Shown: positions 46,170-54,871 of the stretch, in pieces
Layout of the letters: the number at the start of each line of letters is the position of its first letter
How positions within the stretch are numbered: position 1 is the first letter of the stretch
DNA from: Pedobacter schmidteae
GTDB taxonomy: Bacteria > Bacteroidota > Bacteroidia > Sphingobacteriales > Sphingobacteriaceae
Direction: 5' to 3'
DNA length: 64,000 bases
NCBI RefSeq assembly: GCF_900564155.1
Contig: NZ_LS999839.1
Location: forward strand, 2,043,097 to 2,107,096
Translations under genes and position numbers: made by a program
The notes under the pieces: model-generated
What the model saw: only the letters and a program-made list of their open reading frames with translations
Told to the model about the DNA's origin: nothing
Database searches by the model: none

Positions 46170-46581
46170 AATAATTTCCCTGAATCATATTGATATCTCT
46201 TCCAGCTGTTTGGCTTCCAATAACAAAGCCTGAGGTTTGGCTTGCAGAAAAATCATTGATGTTTTTGATATTCTGGAGATTTTCTTTTGCCCAGTCACTA
46301 AGTATAGGAAATAGATCTGAAGGTGCCTGTTCACCACTGACCTCTGTATATAGTTTATTGATGTCTTGACCCAGTGAACCGGTACCCTTACGTTCACATA
46401 TTTCCTTGACAAAAGTCTTCGCCTTTTCGGCGCTACTGAACATTTTGTCTATTTTACTAAACAACGGTTTGAAATCTATGTGTTTTTTAAGTGTATCATA
46501 AGATGCACTTGCTACAATCTTACTTATTATTCCTGCGTGTTCACTATCCCAAAATTGCAAAAGAGAGGTTAAGATTTCCAT
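46141..46581 (-). CDS. Hypothetical 146-aa protein with C-terminal beta-motif, possible adaptor
   Basis: Start at ATG 46581, one base after the upstream stop (TAA-T-ATG); a longer frame to 46617 would overlap that gene. The body (about 1-105) is helical, and the C-terminal ~35 residues are Gly/Asn/Gln-rich (TSGFVIGSQTAGRDINMIQG). That tail resembles the N-terminal segment of the next gene product, the STAND NTPase, which it overlaps by 29 bp. Such matching short motifs in neighbouring genes are typical of signalling-amyloid or RHIM-like pairs. The function is inferred only from this arrangement. Confidence 0.7.
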   Translation of the reverse strand: MEILTSLLQFWDSEHAGIISKIVASASYDTLKKHIDFKPLFSKIDKMFSSAEKAKTFVKEICERKGTGSLGQDINKLYTEVSGEQAPSDLFPILSDWAKENLQNIKNINDFSASQTSGFVIGSQTAGRDINMIQGNYYANPEKNED

Positions 46582-46582
46582 A

Positions 46583-47578
46583 TTATTTATTTGAATGTGT
46601 TTTAAAATATTTTTCATCCAGTCTTATCTGTTTCTCTATTGACTGTTTGGTGAAAAAAGTAATTTCAGGAAAATAGCTATCGAACGATTCGTGAGTTTCG
46701 ATCAAATGTTCTAAAAGACTTAGGTCATAGCCAGCAGAATCTGTGTTGACCTTCAAGGGGTCGTTTCTTTTAAGCCTTTCGAAAAGAATAATATTGCAAA
46801 TGGCTTGGAAGATCTGATCGCGACTATATCGGGCATTAATGGTTTTTGTAATTTCAGACAACCAACCTTCCTCAAAAAAACGCATGTGTGTTAAAGGGAA
46901 AAACTCTCCAAGCTTTTTCATTCTCTCCATTATCACATCTTCCCCCAACATCATTTTTTTTGGCGGTTTTTCCTTTTTTAACTCACGATTGATTAAAGGA
47001 TTGTATAGAGAATCTCCTGTTAGCTCGCCTTCTTTGGAAAACTTGAACTCTGTTTTGACGAAATATCTTTCGCTTTTTTTCCTCACCCTATGACTATCGT
47101 CAACAATATAGTATCTTACCGCCACTTTTCTGCCCTTAACATACTTATCTCTAAATAGTCTAAAAGAATGGCTAATACGCATCCCGGCCTTGGATTGGAA
47201 AGCTTGGATAGCCATAGGTATAACGTAATCTTTAAGGTGACTGGGCACCATGCGATCTATTGTCAATTTGAGGTCTGGACCGAATGAAAGCAGGTAATCT
47301 CCATTCTTCTGCTCCAAAAATTCCATATCAACTGCATTGCTATTTCCCCCCGACCTTTCCTGCCAACCCAACAATGAATCCAAAAAAAGCTCTGCATATT
47401 TTTCGTTTTTCATCATAAAACCAAACTCAAATGGCTCCTCATTTCCCTCGCTGTCTGCCAGGTTGAAGTAAGCCAGATCACCACATTCTGCCTTTCTATA
47501 ATTCTCGACAAATGCAGTATCAAAAAGTAAGGCCATTGTGGGCCGAAGTCCAAAATCTAGTCCAAAAGGTAATAACAT
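46583..47578 (-). CDS. Hypothetical protein, first gene of the STAND-TPR cassette
   Basis: A 331-residue protein I cannot assign. The start could be residue 1 (47578) or the ATG at residue 15 (MALLFDTAFVENYRKAE). Soluble, no signal peptide, basic central region (KKSERYFVKTEFKFSKEG, REKK-type clusters) and a helical C-terminal third. No nuclease or NTPase motif is evident. It is followed immediately by the possible adaptor and STAND genes, so it is a good candidate for the effector or a modulator. The gap upstream (47579-47816) has no gene. Confidence 0.72.
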   Translation of the reverse strand: MLLPFGLDFGLRPTMALLFDTAFVENYRKAECGDLAYFNLADSEGNEEPFEFGFMMKNEKYAELFLDSLLGWQERSGGNSNAVDMEFLEQKNGDYLLSFGPDLKLTIDRMVPSHLKDYVIPMAIQAFQSKAGMRISHSFRLFRDKYVKGRKVAVRYYIVDDSHRVRKKSERYFVKTEFKFSKEGELTGDSLYNPLINRELKKEKPPKKMMLGEDVIMERMKKLGEFFPLTHMRFFEEGWLSEITKTINARYSRDQIFQAICNIILFERLKRNDPLKVNTDSAGYDLSLLEHLIETHESFDSYFPEITFFTKQSIEKQIRLDEKYFKTHSNK

Positions 47579-47816
47579 ATTTTTTCTTGAACATTAAAAC
47601 TACGAAACTAGAGCCAATGCTACCATACCATTTTATCCACAATCAGATACTGGAAATTCTTACGTTGTTAAAAAATCAATATGTTAAAATGAGAACCATG
47701 ACATTTTTTACGCTTATCCTAATCACATCTGCTTTTCAATTTTAAGCGGATTTTTAGTTAAAATATTTAACCAATCAAGCCAGTCAGTAACATACTGAAC
47801 TTCGAGCATGTAGCTT

Positions 47817-48827
47817 CTACGATAACGGCTCAAAACCTACAAATCCCTGTGCCTTTAGGATTGTAGCGGTCTCTTCATTGTATCTTTTTACCGCTTCAGG
47901 ATCAAAGTATCGTGTTTCAGTACAGCTACCTTTTTCCTGGTACGTAGCGCCGATGCAGTAGAGACTGGAAAGTACATGAGGCTGGTAAGTGCCTTTCAGA
48001 AGGGCCAAAATATCAAATGCAAATTCTGAAAAATACGTTTCCGAGTAGTTCAACAATAGGCTAAAGTAAGAATCCTCTTTGTATTTTAGGCATGTTGAGG
48101 TTGCCCAGAATGCTAATGAGGTACTATTGTTCGGTGCTGTATCAACGTTTTCATTTCGGAAAAATATTTTTCCGCTGTCGAGTTTGTATTCTGTTTCTGC
48201 GCGGAGTATTATTCCACCGAAGAATCTCCGAATCATTGTGGCGTTCACCAGTTCGTCCAGCGCTGCGAAATCCTTCTCGTCTTCTTTCCTGAGCTCAAAA
48301 AATACGGTAGCACAAAAGAAATTTGCTGGAAGATAAAGTTTGCCGTGGCTATTCGGAGAATCGACACGTGCCAATAATGGCTTCAACTTTGACAGTTGTT
48401 CGACCGCTTTCTTGGCTGATTGTTTATTGAATGCTGATTTTACTTCGATTACTGCGTGGACATATTCCACTGGGATCGCAAGTGACCGTCCTTGGCCTGA
48501 GGAATCGGGATTGTCCTCCACCCATAACACTGGTGATTCCAGCTGATCGTATATGATCACATCGAAGTGAACCATGTGCTCGGAACTCGAAATACCAGGT
48601 GAAATAATGAAGCCAGATGTTACACCATAGCGCTTCGGCAAGAATTCGCCTAGCCATTTTCTAAATTCGGCTTCCGCGACCAGGCCATGCCTTGTTTTTA
48701 CCTGACTGTTGCTACCTTGCTCTTTTGCGATGTCATAGGCGGCTAGCATTCTGGTCTTAGCTGTCAAAAATTGTTTCCAGCCTTGGCTTGGCGTCTGTAC
48801 ATAAAGAGGCGATTCTTTGCTGTTCAT
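47817..48827 (-). CDS. DUF6602-like nuclease-fold protein
   Basis: A 336-residue protein with a PD-(D/E)xK-like core: the family segment FLPKRYGVTSGFI (62-74), Asp89 in HFDVIIYD, and E128-V-K130 in HAVIEVKSAF. These features fit the DUF6602 group found in restriction and defence neighbourhoods. The second half has no known motif. It stands alone, with over 100 bp to each neighbour. Nuclease activity is inferred from the motif spacing. Confidence 0.75.
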   Translation of the reverse strand: MNSKESPLYVQTPSQGWKQFLTAKTRMLAAYDIAKEQGSNSQVKTRHGLVAEAEFRKWLGEFLPKRYGVTSGFIISPGISSSEHMVHFDVIIYDQLESPVLWVEDNPDSSGQGRSLAIPVEYVHAVIEVKSAFNKQSAKKAVEQLSKLKPLLARVDSPNSHGKLYLPANFFCATVFFELRKEDEKDFAALDELVNATMIRRFFGGIILRAETEYKLDSGKIFFRNENVDTAPNNSTSLAFWATSTCLKYKEDSYFSLLLNYSETYFSEFAFDILALLKGTYQPHVLSSLYCIGATYQEKGSCTETRYFDPEAVKRYNEETATILKAQGFVGFEPLS

Positions 48828-48949
48828 CTAGTTTTCGAAATTTGATGGTACTAAATATACAGATAAGTTTCTCCAATGGGCAAAATCTGTTAAAACCAGC
48901 CAGTAAACCCGTATAAACCTACACTGTCCGAAGGTGGTCAGCATTTCTG

Positions 48950-50047
48950 TTAGTTGACAAGCTGAAGTCTATTATCAATTCTTTCTGCCGTAATCCAGAA
49001 TGACTCAGAGAAGTTCGTCAATTCAGGAAATTTTTTAAACTCATCAGCGCTGATATAGTCCTTTACACGCAAACCAGAAACATATAGGGGGAAGGTAACA
49101 CTGCCCGCCCCAGAGGTGTATAGCGCCAATAAACCATATTCGTAGATTGATCGGGTGTCCATATTCTCTGTACCATCAGAGCCCAAGGGGGGAAGATAGA
49201 AACCGAGAAAGTTCCTTGCCTCATTTTTATCATAGAATATAAACTTACTATCATGTAACAGTGACATTATACAAAGTAAAATATCATGACTGCGGTTATT
49301 GACGGCCTGTATGTATTTTAAGTCTATTGAGAACGATTTTATAACCATAGTTAAACTCGCCTCTATTTCGTTGTTGAAGGTTTCTAAATCGAATACGGAA
49401 GTATAGTATATTACACCTCGAATAACCTTTTGGATTTGGTCAATTTTACTTTCAATATTAGCTATTAATATTTCTGAACCTGATCTATGTTCTTCAAATG
49501 TTTTTCTTTCCTCGTCATTGATATTCTCCAGCTCACTAATTTTTTTATTAAGCAATCTAGTTTTCAAGGTGCTCAGGTAGTGAAATCCTTCTTTTTTATA
49601 ATAATGACGATCAAAAAGTTCTTTCACCTCTGTCTTTGTGAAGTTTGTGTACTTTATTAAATGGGCTTCTGGGATATCTTCCAGTCCGTCCGAGTAAAGA
49701 ATATGGAAGAGTTTTGACTCGATTTTATAAATCGAAATTCCACTCAAAAGAAAGTCGCTCAGCTCGTCTTCAGTTTTAATTTTTTCCATCAACTCCTTTG
49801 CATCTGCGCCCTTCATTTGAGAATCTATCAGCTTTTGTTTAGCATATCTATTATTAACCTGTTTGTGAAACATACCTTGATTTCTATCGCTATGGGCAAC
49901 GAAATGAGCAAGCTCCTTTATAAGGCCATTTGATTTTATATGCTCACGGGATATGATGAGAAGAGACCTTAGGGTCTCCTCATCGAAAGAGTCATCCGCA
50001 ATTTTATTAAGACACTTTGTGATTGCCTGTTTTGTTTTGACTGACAT
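48950..50047 (-). CDS. Hypothetical protein paired with a PIN-like nuclease
   Basis: A 365-residue, largely helical protein with no recognised domain. A conserved-looking block near the N terminus reads ELAHFVAHSDRNQGMFH and is rich in His and Asp. A central stretch (about 170-215) may be coiled coil. It starts 27 bp after the PIN-like gene stop and is probably co-transcribed with it. Confidence 0.7.
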   Translation of the reverse strand: MSVKTKQAITKCLNKIADDSFDEETLRSLLIISREHIKSNGLIKELAHFVAHSDRNQGMFHKQVNNRYAKQKLIDSQMKGADAKELMEKIKTEDELSDFLLSGISIYKIESKLFHILYSDGLEDIPEAHLIKYTNFTKTEVKELFDRHYYKKEGFHYLSTLKTRLLNKKISELENINDEERKTFEEHRSGSEILIANIESKIDQIQKVIRGVIYYTSVFDLETFNNEIEASLTMVIKSFSIDLKYIQAVNNRSHDILLCIMSLLHDSKFIFYDKNEARNFLGFYLPPLGSDGTENMDTRSIYEYGLLALYTSGAGSVTFPLYVSGLRVKDYISADEFKKFPELTNFSESFWITAERIDNRLQLVN

Positions 50048-50074
50048 TTTATGGTTTTGGGGTTAATTCCGCTT

Positions 50075-51070
50075 TTAGTTATATGAACCGTTGGCTTCAA
50101 TCAAACTAAGCAAGAATTTTTCAAAAAATTCAATATCTTCATTAGTTCCCGATAGCACTTTAGTGCCGTATTTTATATCAAATCCCAATTCTTTCAGGTC
50201 TGATTTTCTTGCTTTATCTGTAAACAATATATCACAAGGTTGGAGGGCTGTTGATATTCGTAATAGGTCAATATGATCACTGGTAGTTTCATTTTTTTTC
50301 TTAACACTCCATAGTCCTTCAATATGGGCTCGGATATTTAAAATAGAGACAAAGTCATAGCGTTCATTCTTTAGTTTTTTTAGCAGTTGACAGGCTTCGC
50401 TTGTAAGCAACTTATTCTTTTTGAGCATGTAATCGATTATAAGGTCTATGTAATGCGGTACCTGCTGATCTTTGAATTGGACTCCCCTAATAATAATGCC
50501 ACCCTTGGAAACAAGTTCCTGCAGTCTCGCGATGAATTCATTAGCGTTTATCCCTACAGCTGCAGAAATCATAGTGTCTGCAACAGATTTAGCCATATTC
50601 TTCTGGTTACTATTGGATCGGATGTAATTTAAGGACATCGTACTTTCAGATATCATACGCTGATATTTTCCATTATTTTCTTTAATGATATCAAGTGAAT
50701 CTTCAAACCTGTTGTTAGGAGATACGCGCTTAATGAATGTGTTAAGTGTTATATTGTTTCTCCTTACTGCAGAAACAAGTATTTGTGCTGTGATTTCTGC
50801 CGGATGCTTAAAGCAGTATCCCTCTGAAATCGAACTAAAAAATTTATGTTTCCCCTTTGCTGTTTCCTCTAATCTACCAGCTGTTTCCGTGATGTGTTCC
50901 AATGGCATTGGATATATAGCAATCCCATTTTTAGCAGTGATCTCAATGAGCTCTTTAGTCTTTGTCCATTTATCGGAAGAATCAAACATTCCGCTTACCA
51001 CGAACTGGTCGAGACAAATAATGTAGGTGTTTGCTAGGAGTTTAGGCATTCTGTGAATTTGCATAACCAT
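50075..51070 (-). CDS. PIN-like domain protein
   Basis: A 331-residue protein whose ends together look like a PIN-type ribonuclease fold. Asp21 in YIICLDQF opens the domain, Glu62 lies in LEHITETA, and Asp265, Asp268, Asp280 and Asp285 lie in SDHIDLLRISTALQPCDILF and TDK. This acidic pattern is that of PIN-like nucleases in which the core is split by a helical insertion (about 75-255). Start uncertain: ATGs at residues 1, 3 and 8. It is followed by the 365-aa unknown, so the two may form one system. Confidence 0.6.
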   Translation of the reverse strand: MVMQIHRMPKLLANTYIICLDQFVVSGMFDSSDKWTKTKELIEITAKNGIAIYPMPLEHITETAGRLEETAKGKHKFFSSISEGYCFKHPAEITAQILVSAVRRNNITLNTFIKRVSPNNRFEDSLDIIKENNGKYQRMISESTMSLNYIRSNSNQKNMAKSVADTMISAAVGINANEFIARLQELVSKGGIIIRGVQFKDQQVPHYIDLIIDYMLKKNKLLTSEACQLLKKLKNERYDFVSILNIRAHIEGLWSVKKKNETTSDHIDLLRISTALQPCDILFTDKARKSDLKELGFDIKYGTKVLSGTNEDIEFFEKFLLSLIEANGSYN

Positions 51071-51123
51071 TATGTCATTTGAAATATCTTGTTACATATG
51101 TTTTAGTCAGTTATATAGTGTGA

Positions 51124-51818
51124 TCATGTATGCTTATCATTAGTGTCTTCCCAAGCAATGTTCAGTAACTTTCTTTTCAAGAAGCCGATATCAATGATTT
51201 CTATATCAAGATATTTCGTGTTTATTGAGATTTCTTTAGGATTGTTAACATATTTCCAAGTCCCATCATTTAGATAAGGAATGCTCTCGGTAAAGGTCAT
51301 ATAGCTAGGGTTGAAATTACTTGTGATGTAATCTTTTAAACCTCTGTAATCTATTGGCACAAAAAACTTGAAATGATGTCTATGGGTAACGGAATATTCA
51401 ATTCGGCTTTTAAGGGTAATAATGTCTTTGTCATAGTCTATTTCCTTATTATGAAAGTCGTAAGCGTGTTTTCCAGGAGATTTTGGAATAGTTCCGTTTT
51501 TCCATTCCTCTAGAAATGCCTTAAATGTATCTTCTGGAAAAGGGATATGTGCCCCGTCAAATAAATGACGGCATCAAATTCTCCTACGATATTTATGTCT
51601 GCTGGCTTTTTCAACTTTTTTGCCTGTACAATAATGAGGATCTTGTGGCCAGCGATATTACTTCTGATCGAGATGTCTATCTGTCTTTTAGTCCCGGTGT
51701 CTTTTCCCTGAATAAAGTCATTTTTTCTAACGTCGGCAGCAGGTTCCAGTTCAGTATAGATTTGATGAATCAGATCTTCGTAATCTTTCCAATCAAACTG
51801 CTTTTTGGCTTTCGTCAT
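51124..51818 (-). pseudogene. Broken Mrr-like restriction endonuclease
   Basis: The N-terminal piece (51510-51818) has EDLIHQIYTELEPAADVRKN, an Asp in RQIDISIRSN and QAKKLKKPADI, the D...QxK layout of Mrr-type nucleases. The frame then shifts right after GEFDAVI into a nonsense tail. A second frame picks up at about 51557 and continues to 51124, encoding FLEEWKNGTIP and a plausible C-terminal domain. The conserved middle (about 60 residues in relatives, as I recall them) is missing, so an internal deletion that is not a multiple of three is likely. The active-site half is intact but the protein is probably dead. Confidence 0.75.
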
Positions 51819-52052
51819 TGAGTTGAGGTTATGGTTAAAATAAATTTATAGGATCATTTCACTATTCTTGTTGATTGGATACGTATTATCCACAGCAAAA
51901 ATGAGTCTCTATAAAAATAGTTATCACGCTTTGAATATTCTCATTCTATTATTTCAAAGTTAACGACATGAATACTGAATTGTATAATTAATGTTTTTTG
52001 CATCATAAGATTGTTTACACGTTTTAATAGTAAAAACAAATATTCCAACATG

Positions 52053-53507
52053 ATGAAATCAGCTTATCTATACGTCCGTGTAAGCACTGACGAACAAAAA
52101 CGAAGAGGCTATTCTCTGCCCGAACAGGAAGATCGATTGATCAAATACTGTGAATCGAACGATATCTATGTAAAAGGAATCTATAGAGAGGACTTCTCTG
52201 CAAAAGACTTTAATAGGCCAGAATGGAAAAAGCTAGTTTCCGAACTGAGAAGGGGCAGGGCAAAGGAAGAAAACAATATCCTTTTCATTAAGTGGGACAG
52301 GTTCAGCCGCAATATCCAGTATGCCTACGAAATGCTGGGCATTCTCAGAAAACTCAATGTGTCGGCAATGGCAATCGATCAGCAGATAGACTTGTCCGTT
52401 CCGGAGAGTTCTGTTATGCTGGCCATTTACCTCTCAGTCCCAGAAGCGGAGAATACGAGGCGTGCCATGAATACCTTAAATGGTATTAGAAAGGCAAAGG
52501 AAATGGGTAGGTATCCCAATAAGGCTCCAGTGGGATACGTGAACATGGCATCGTTGGATGGCCGTAAGATTATAGTGCCGAAACAACCCGAAAGTGGGAT
52601 TATAAGATGGGTGTTCCGTCAGCTTGCGAAGAATATATATATGATCGGGCACTTGAGCGAAATGGCTTTGAACAAAGGCCTGAGAAGTACACGTTCAAAT
52701 TTTTCCAAACTGATCCGTAATCCAGTTTACTGTGGCCAGATACCGCTGAAACTTGGGAATGGGGATGTTGTTATGATAAAAGGAATACACGAGCCACTGA
52801 TACCGGAAGCACTTTTTTACGAAGTGCAGGATGTCATCAATACCAAAAGAAAGGTCAGTACGATAAGGGCCGATTTCAGGCCCACTTTTTTTCTTACAGG
52901 TTTTCTGGTCTGTCCGCTATGCGGCAAGAGACTTACCGGAAGTTTTTCCCAGGGCAATACGAGAAAATATGCCTACTATCATTGCCGTAAGGGGTGTAGG
53001 GCAAGGGTCAGGGCAGATAAGCTAAATGACAGCTATAGGGATCAGCTCCAGAAATTGCAGTTATCGGAAATAGTAGGTGACCTGTTCGTTGCCATTCTTG
53101 CAGACTGGAACGTGGATACGCAAAAGACGGGATTCCTTTACGAAAGACAAGCACTTCGGCGTCAGTTAGTCGAGCAGGAGACAATGCTATCCAGAGCGAG
53201 AAAATTGTTTGTGGAGAACATATTGAAATACGACGACTATAGCGAAATGAAAAATGAATTTCGGAGGATTACTGAGGTTATAAAGAAGGAGCTTTGTGAC
53301 GTTGCCACCAAACTAAAGACAATCGAAGAACAGCGAAAGCTCGGCTTCCAGACTTCGATAGATGTATTTAGGGGCTTTGATAGTCTTGATACAGCGGATA
53401 AAAAGCAATTGGTCAGCTTTTTCCCTCCAGTGGACATAGACTTGAATAAAAGAGAGGTATCTATAGGTTATAATATTGCACTTTCGAAGGTATTGGTTTG
53501 TAAATAG
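52053..53507 (+). CDS. Large serine recombinase (island 1 integrase)
   Basis: A site-specific recombinase that would integrate and excise the island. Start chosen at ATG 52053 because MKSAYLYVRVSTDEQ is shared with the second copy at 62440. Ser11 in YVRVSTDEQ is the catalytic serine. The resolvase domain covers about 1-145 (with WDRFSRNIQYA and PEAENTRRA), then the recombinase domain (about 155-260), a zinc ribbon with CPLCGKRL and HCRKGC (about 305-335), a coiled-coil segment, and a C-terminal tail. Length 484 is normal for the group. All visible key residues are intact, so it is probably active. It faces the repeat copy B 380 bp downstream. Confidence 0.93.
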   Translation: MKSAYLYVRVSTDEQKRRGYSLPEQEDRLIKYCESNDIYVKGIYREDFSAKDFNRPEWKKLVSELRRGRAKEENNILFIKWDRFSRNIQYAYEMLGILRKLNVSAMAIDQQIDLSVPESSVMLAIYLSVPEAENTRRAMNTLNGIRKAKEMGRYPNKAPVGYVNMASLDGRKIIVPKQPESGIIRWVFRQLAKNIYMIGHLSEMALNKGLRSTRSNFSKLIRNPVYCGQIPLKLGNGDVVMIKGIHEPLIPEALFYEVQDVINTKRKVSTIRADFRPTFFLTGFLVCPLCGKRLTGSFSQGNTRKYAYYHCRKGCRARVRADKLNDSYRDQLQKLQLSEIVGDLFVAILADWNVDTQKTGFLYERQALRRQLVEQETMLSRARKLFVENILKYDDYSEMKNEFRRITEVIKKELCDVATKLKTIEEQRKLGFQTSIDVFRGFDSLDTADKKQLVSFFPPVDIDLNKREVSIGYNIALSKVLVCK

Positions 53508-53524
53508 TACGATGAGAAAATTAG

Positions 53525-53728
53525 ATGGATTTTATAGACAGAAAGGTTTCTGGGAGTATGGCGATAGCATTGCTTGCCAAGAATGGAATAGACGTTGATG
53601 ATGAAGAGGCTGCGGTCATAACGAGTTTTTTATATCTCATTGCCAAGATCCATAACAGAAAAATGGTATTGGATGATGTTGAGATCCATAAGGAAAAGTC
53701 GAACAAGCCAAATAATTGCCCAGCATAG
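53525..53728 (+). CDS. Small protein linked to the serine recombinase, copy 1
   Basis: A 67-residue protein starting 17 bp after the recombinase stop. A homologue follows the second recombinase (63140). Shared features are the start M(D/N)FI(D/E)RK(V/I)S, ILLAK.GI.VDD.EA, and FLYLIAK. The fold appears to be a small helical domain. Its fixed position next to recombinases suggests an accessory such as a directionality factor, but that is inference. Confidence 0.75.
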   Translation: MDFIDRKVSGSMAIALLAKNGIDVDDEEAAVITSFLYLIAKIHNRKMVLDDVEIHKEKSNKPNNCPA

Positions 53729-53848
53729 GCTTGATGGATTTTTTTAGACCCAAATTTGTTTTGGTATAGGTTAACTGGTTGGAAAATGTCGAACCGGTAT
53801 TGGGAGAGGTGCAACTAATTGTAATCTAGATTTTTAGGGGTATAAAAA

Positions 53849-53878
53849 AAGGAAACAACAAATATATGCTGTTTCCTT
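53849..53878 (-). terminator. Hairpin at repeat copy B
   Basis: AAGGAAACA and TGTTTCCTT pair around a 12-base loop, with a run of seven A on the left, so on the minus strand it is a terminator with a U-run. It stops transcription leaving island 2 leftward. Confidence 0.75.
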
Positions 53879-53883
53879 ATGGT

Positions 53884-53993
53884 AGTCGAGCTGCAATATG
53901 TCGAACTTTTATGAGCATTGCGAGGCTATAGTAAATTTTGAGAATTTGGTTAATAATCGCGTTAAAGGTGAATATCGAAAGAAGAAGCTATAG
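53884..53993 (+). repeat. Island boundary repeat, copy B (between islands 1 and 2)
   Basis: Second of the three related blocks. The stretch from gtcgagctgcaat through tgtcgaacttttatgagcat is nearly the same as in the other copies. It lies between the small recombinase-linked ORF and the JetD stop, so it would be the right end of island 1 and the left end of island 2. Confidence 0.7.
53898..53993 (+). CDS. Conserved 31-aa peptide, copy B
   Basis: ATG to TAG encodes MSNFYEHCEAIVNFEN and 15 more residues, in the same frame as copies A and C. The C-terminal part is basic (GEYRKKKL). Same interpretation and same doubts as for copy A. Confidence 0.5.
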   Translation: MSNFYEHCEAIVNFENLVNNRVKGEYRKKKL

Positions 53994-54010
53994 CTAGTAA
54001 AACTACTTCA

Positions 54011-54868
54011 TTAAAGCCAAATTAAAGCTTCCTGTTCCAGTCCTTTTTTATATTTATGCAAAAGCGCGATAATTTCCAGAATTTCCGGTTCCTCTATTGT
54101 TGTTGATGCAAAGTTGGCTTTCTGATTATCGTATATTTTCCTGTTTCCAAGCCTGGCAAAGAAATCTTCCAGATCTGGGGGCATAAAAAATCTTGTACGG
54201 ATGCCAAGGTGCCGCTTATATTCCTGTAAATAAATATTGATACCGGCAAAGTCATAATCACCAAAATGCACGTGGGGATTTTGGATGCCACTGAGCCATT
54301 TGATCAAATCTTTACTTTGATTTTGGGGGTAGCGACTTACGAACAAGGTTTTAAGACCTCTAAAAAGGTATTGCTGTTTGTCGATCAGGCTAAAGTTCTC
54401 AGCGTTTTCTACACTTACAATGGTCACATCTGGCTGAGGGATAAAATGCTCAAAATCATGAATAAACTGAAATGTTCCCTGTGGAGGGTGAATGGTAATC
54501 TGCTGTTGATTTAAAGTTGCTGTTATAGGTTCATAACTATTAATAAGAAATCCCTTAAATGTCCTTATTTTTTTAACTTTTGAATTTGCTGCTGATTGCA
54601 CCATCAATGCCCTGCTTAAATCATCTCGGTTTAACGTATCAATATAGATTTCCAGGTCAGCAATAGAAAAGCGATTAAATAAAAAAGCATCCAAAGACTC
54701 CGTATGGGAAATATACAATACGCTTTTTAAACGGCCAGACCTGCTGTCGACAATAATACCCTCGGCAAGTAATTCTGCTATTAGGGGATGGTTTAATTTA
54801 CTCGCGGGTATTTTCTCTCCCTTAGCTAATTGTAAAAGTTTAGCCGCTAAAGATTTGCTTAATTTCAT
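54011..54868 (-). CDS. jetD: Wadjet nuclease subunit JetD
   Basis: The Toprim-like nuclease of the Wadjet anti-plasmid system, which cuts circular DNA after loop extrusion by JetABC. The C-terminal half has the Toprim acidic residues: Glu154 in VSVENAENF and Asp204/Asp206 in HFGDYDFAG. The N-terminal half (about 1-130) includes a winged-helix-like region. Length 285 is shorter than the best-studied JetD proteins, so the Wadjet type is uncertain. It begins 3 bp after the jetC stop, as the last gene of the operon. Confidence 0.88.
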   Translation of the reverse strand: MKLSKSLAAKLLQLAKGEKIPASKLNHPLIAELLAEGIIVDSRSGRLKSVLYISHTESLDAFLFNRFSIADLEIYIDTLNRDDLSRALMVQSAANSKVKKIRTFKGFLINSYEPITATLNQQQITIHPPQGTFQFIHDFEHFIPQPDVTIVSVENAENFSLIDKQQYLFRGLKTLFVSRYPQNQSKDLIKWLSGIQNPHVHFGDYDFAGINIYLQEYKRHLGIRTRFFMPPDLEDFFARLGNRKIYDNQKANFASTTIEEPEILEIIALLHKYKKGLEQEALIWL

Positions 54869-54871
54869 GAC

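Noticed and set aside
47633..51894. DnaA boxes TTATCCACA at 47633 and 51886
   Set aside because: Isolated single sites in the defence island without AT-rich clusters; most likely chance.
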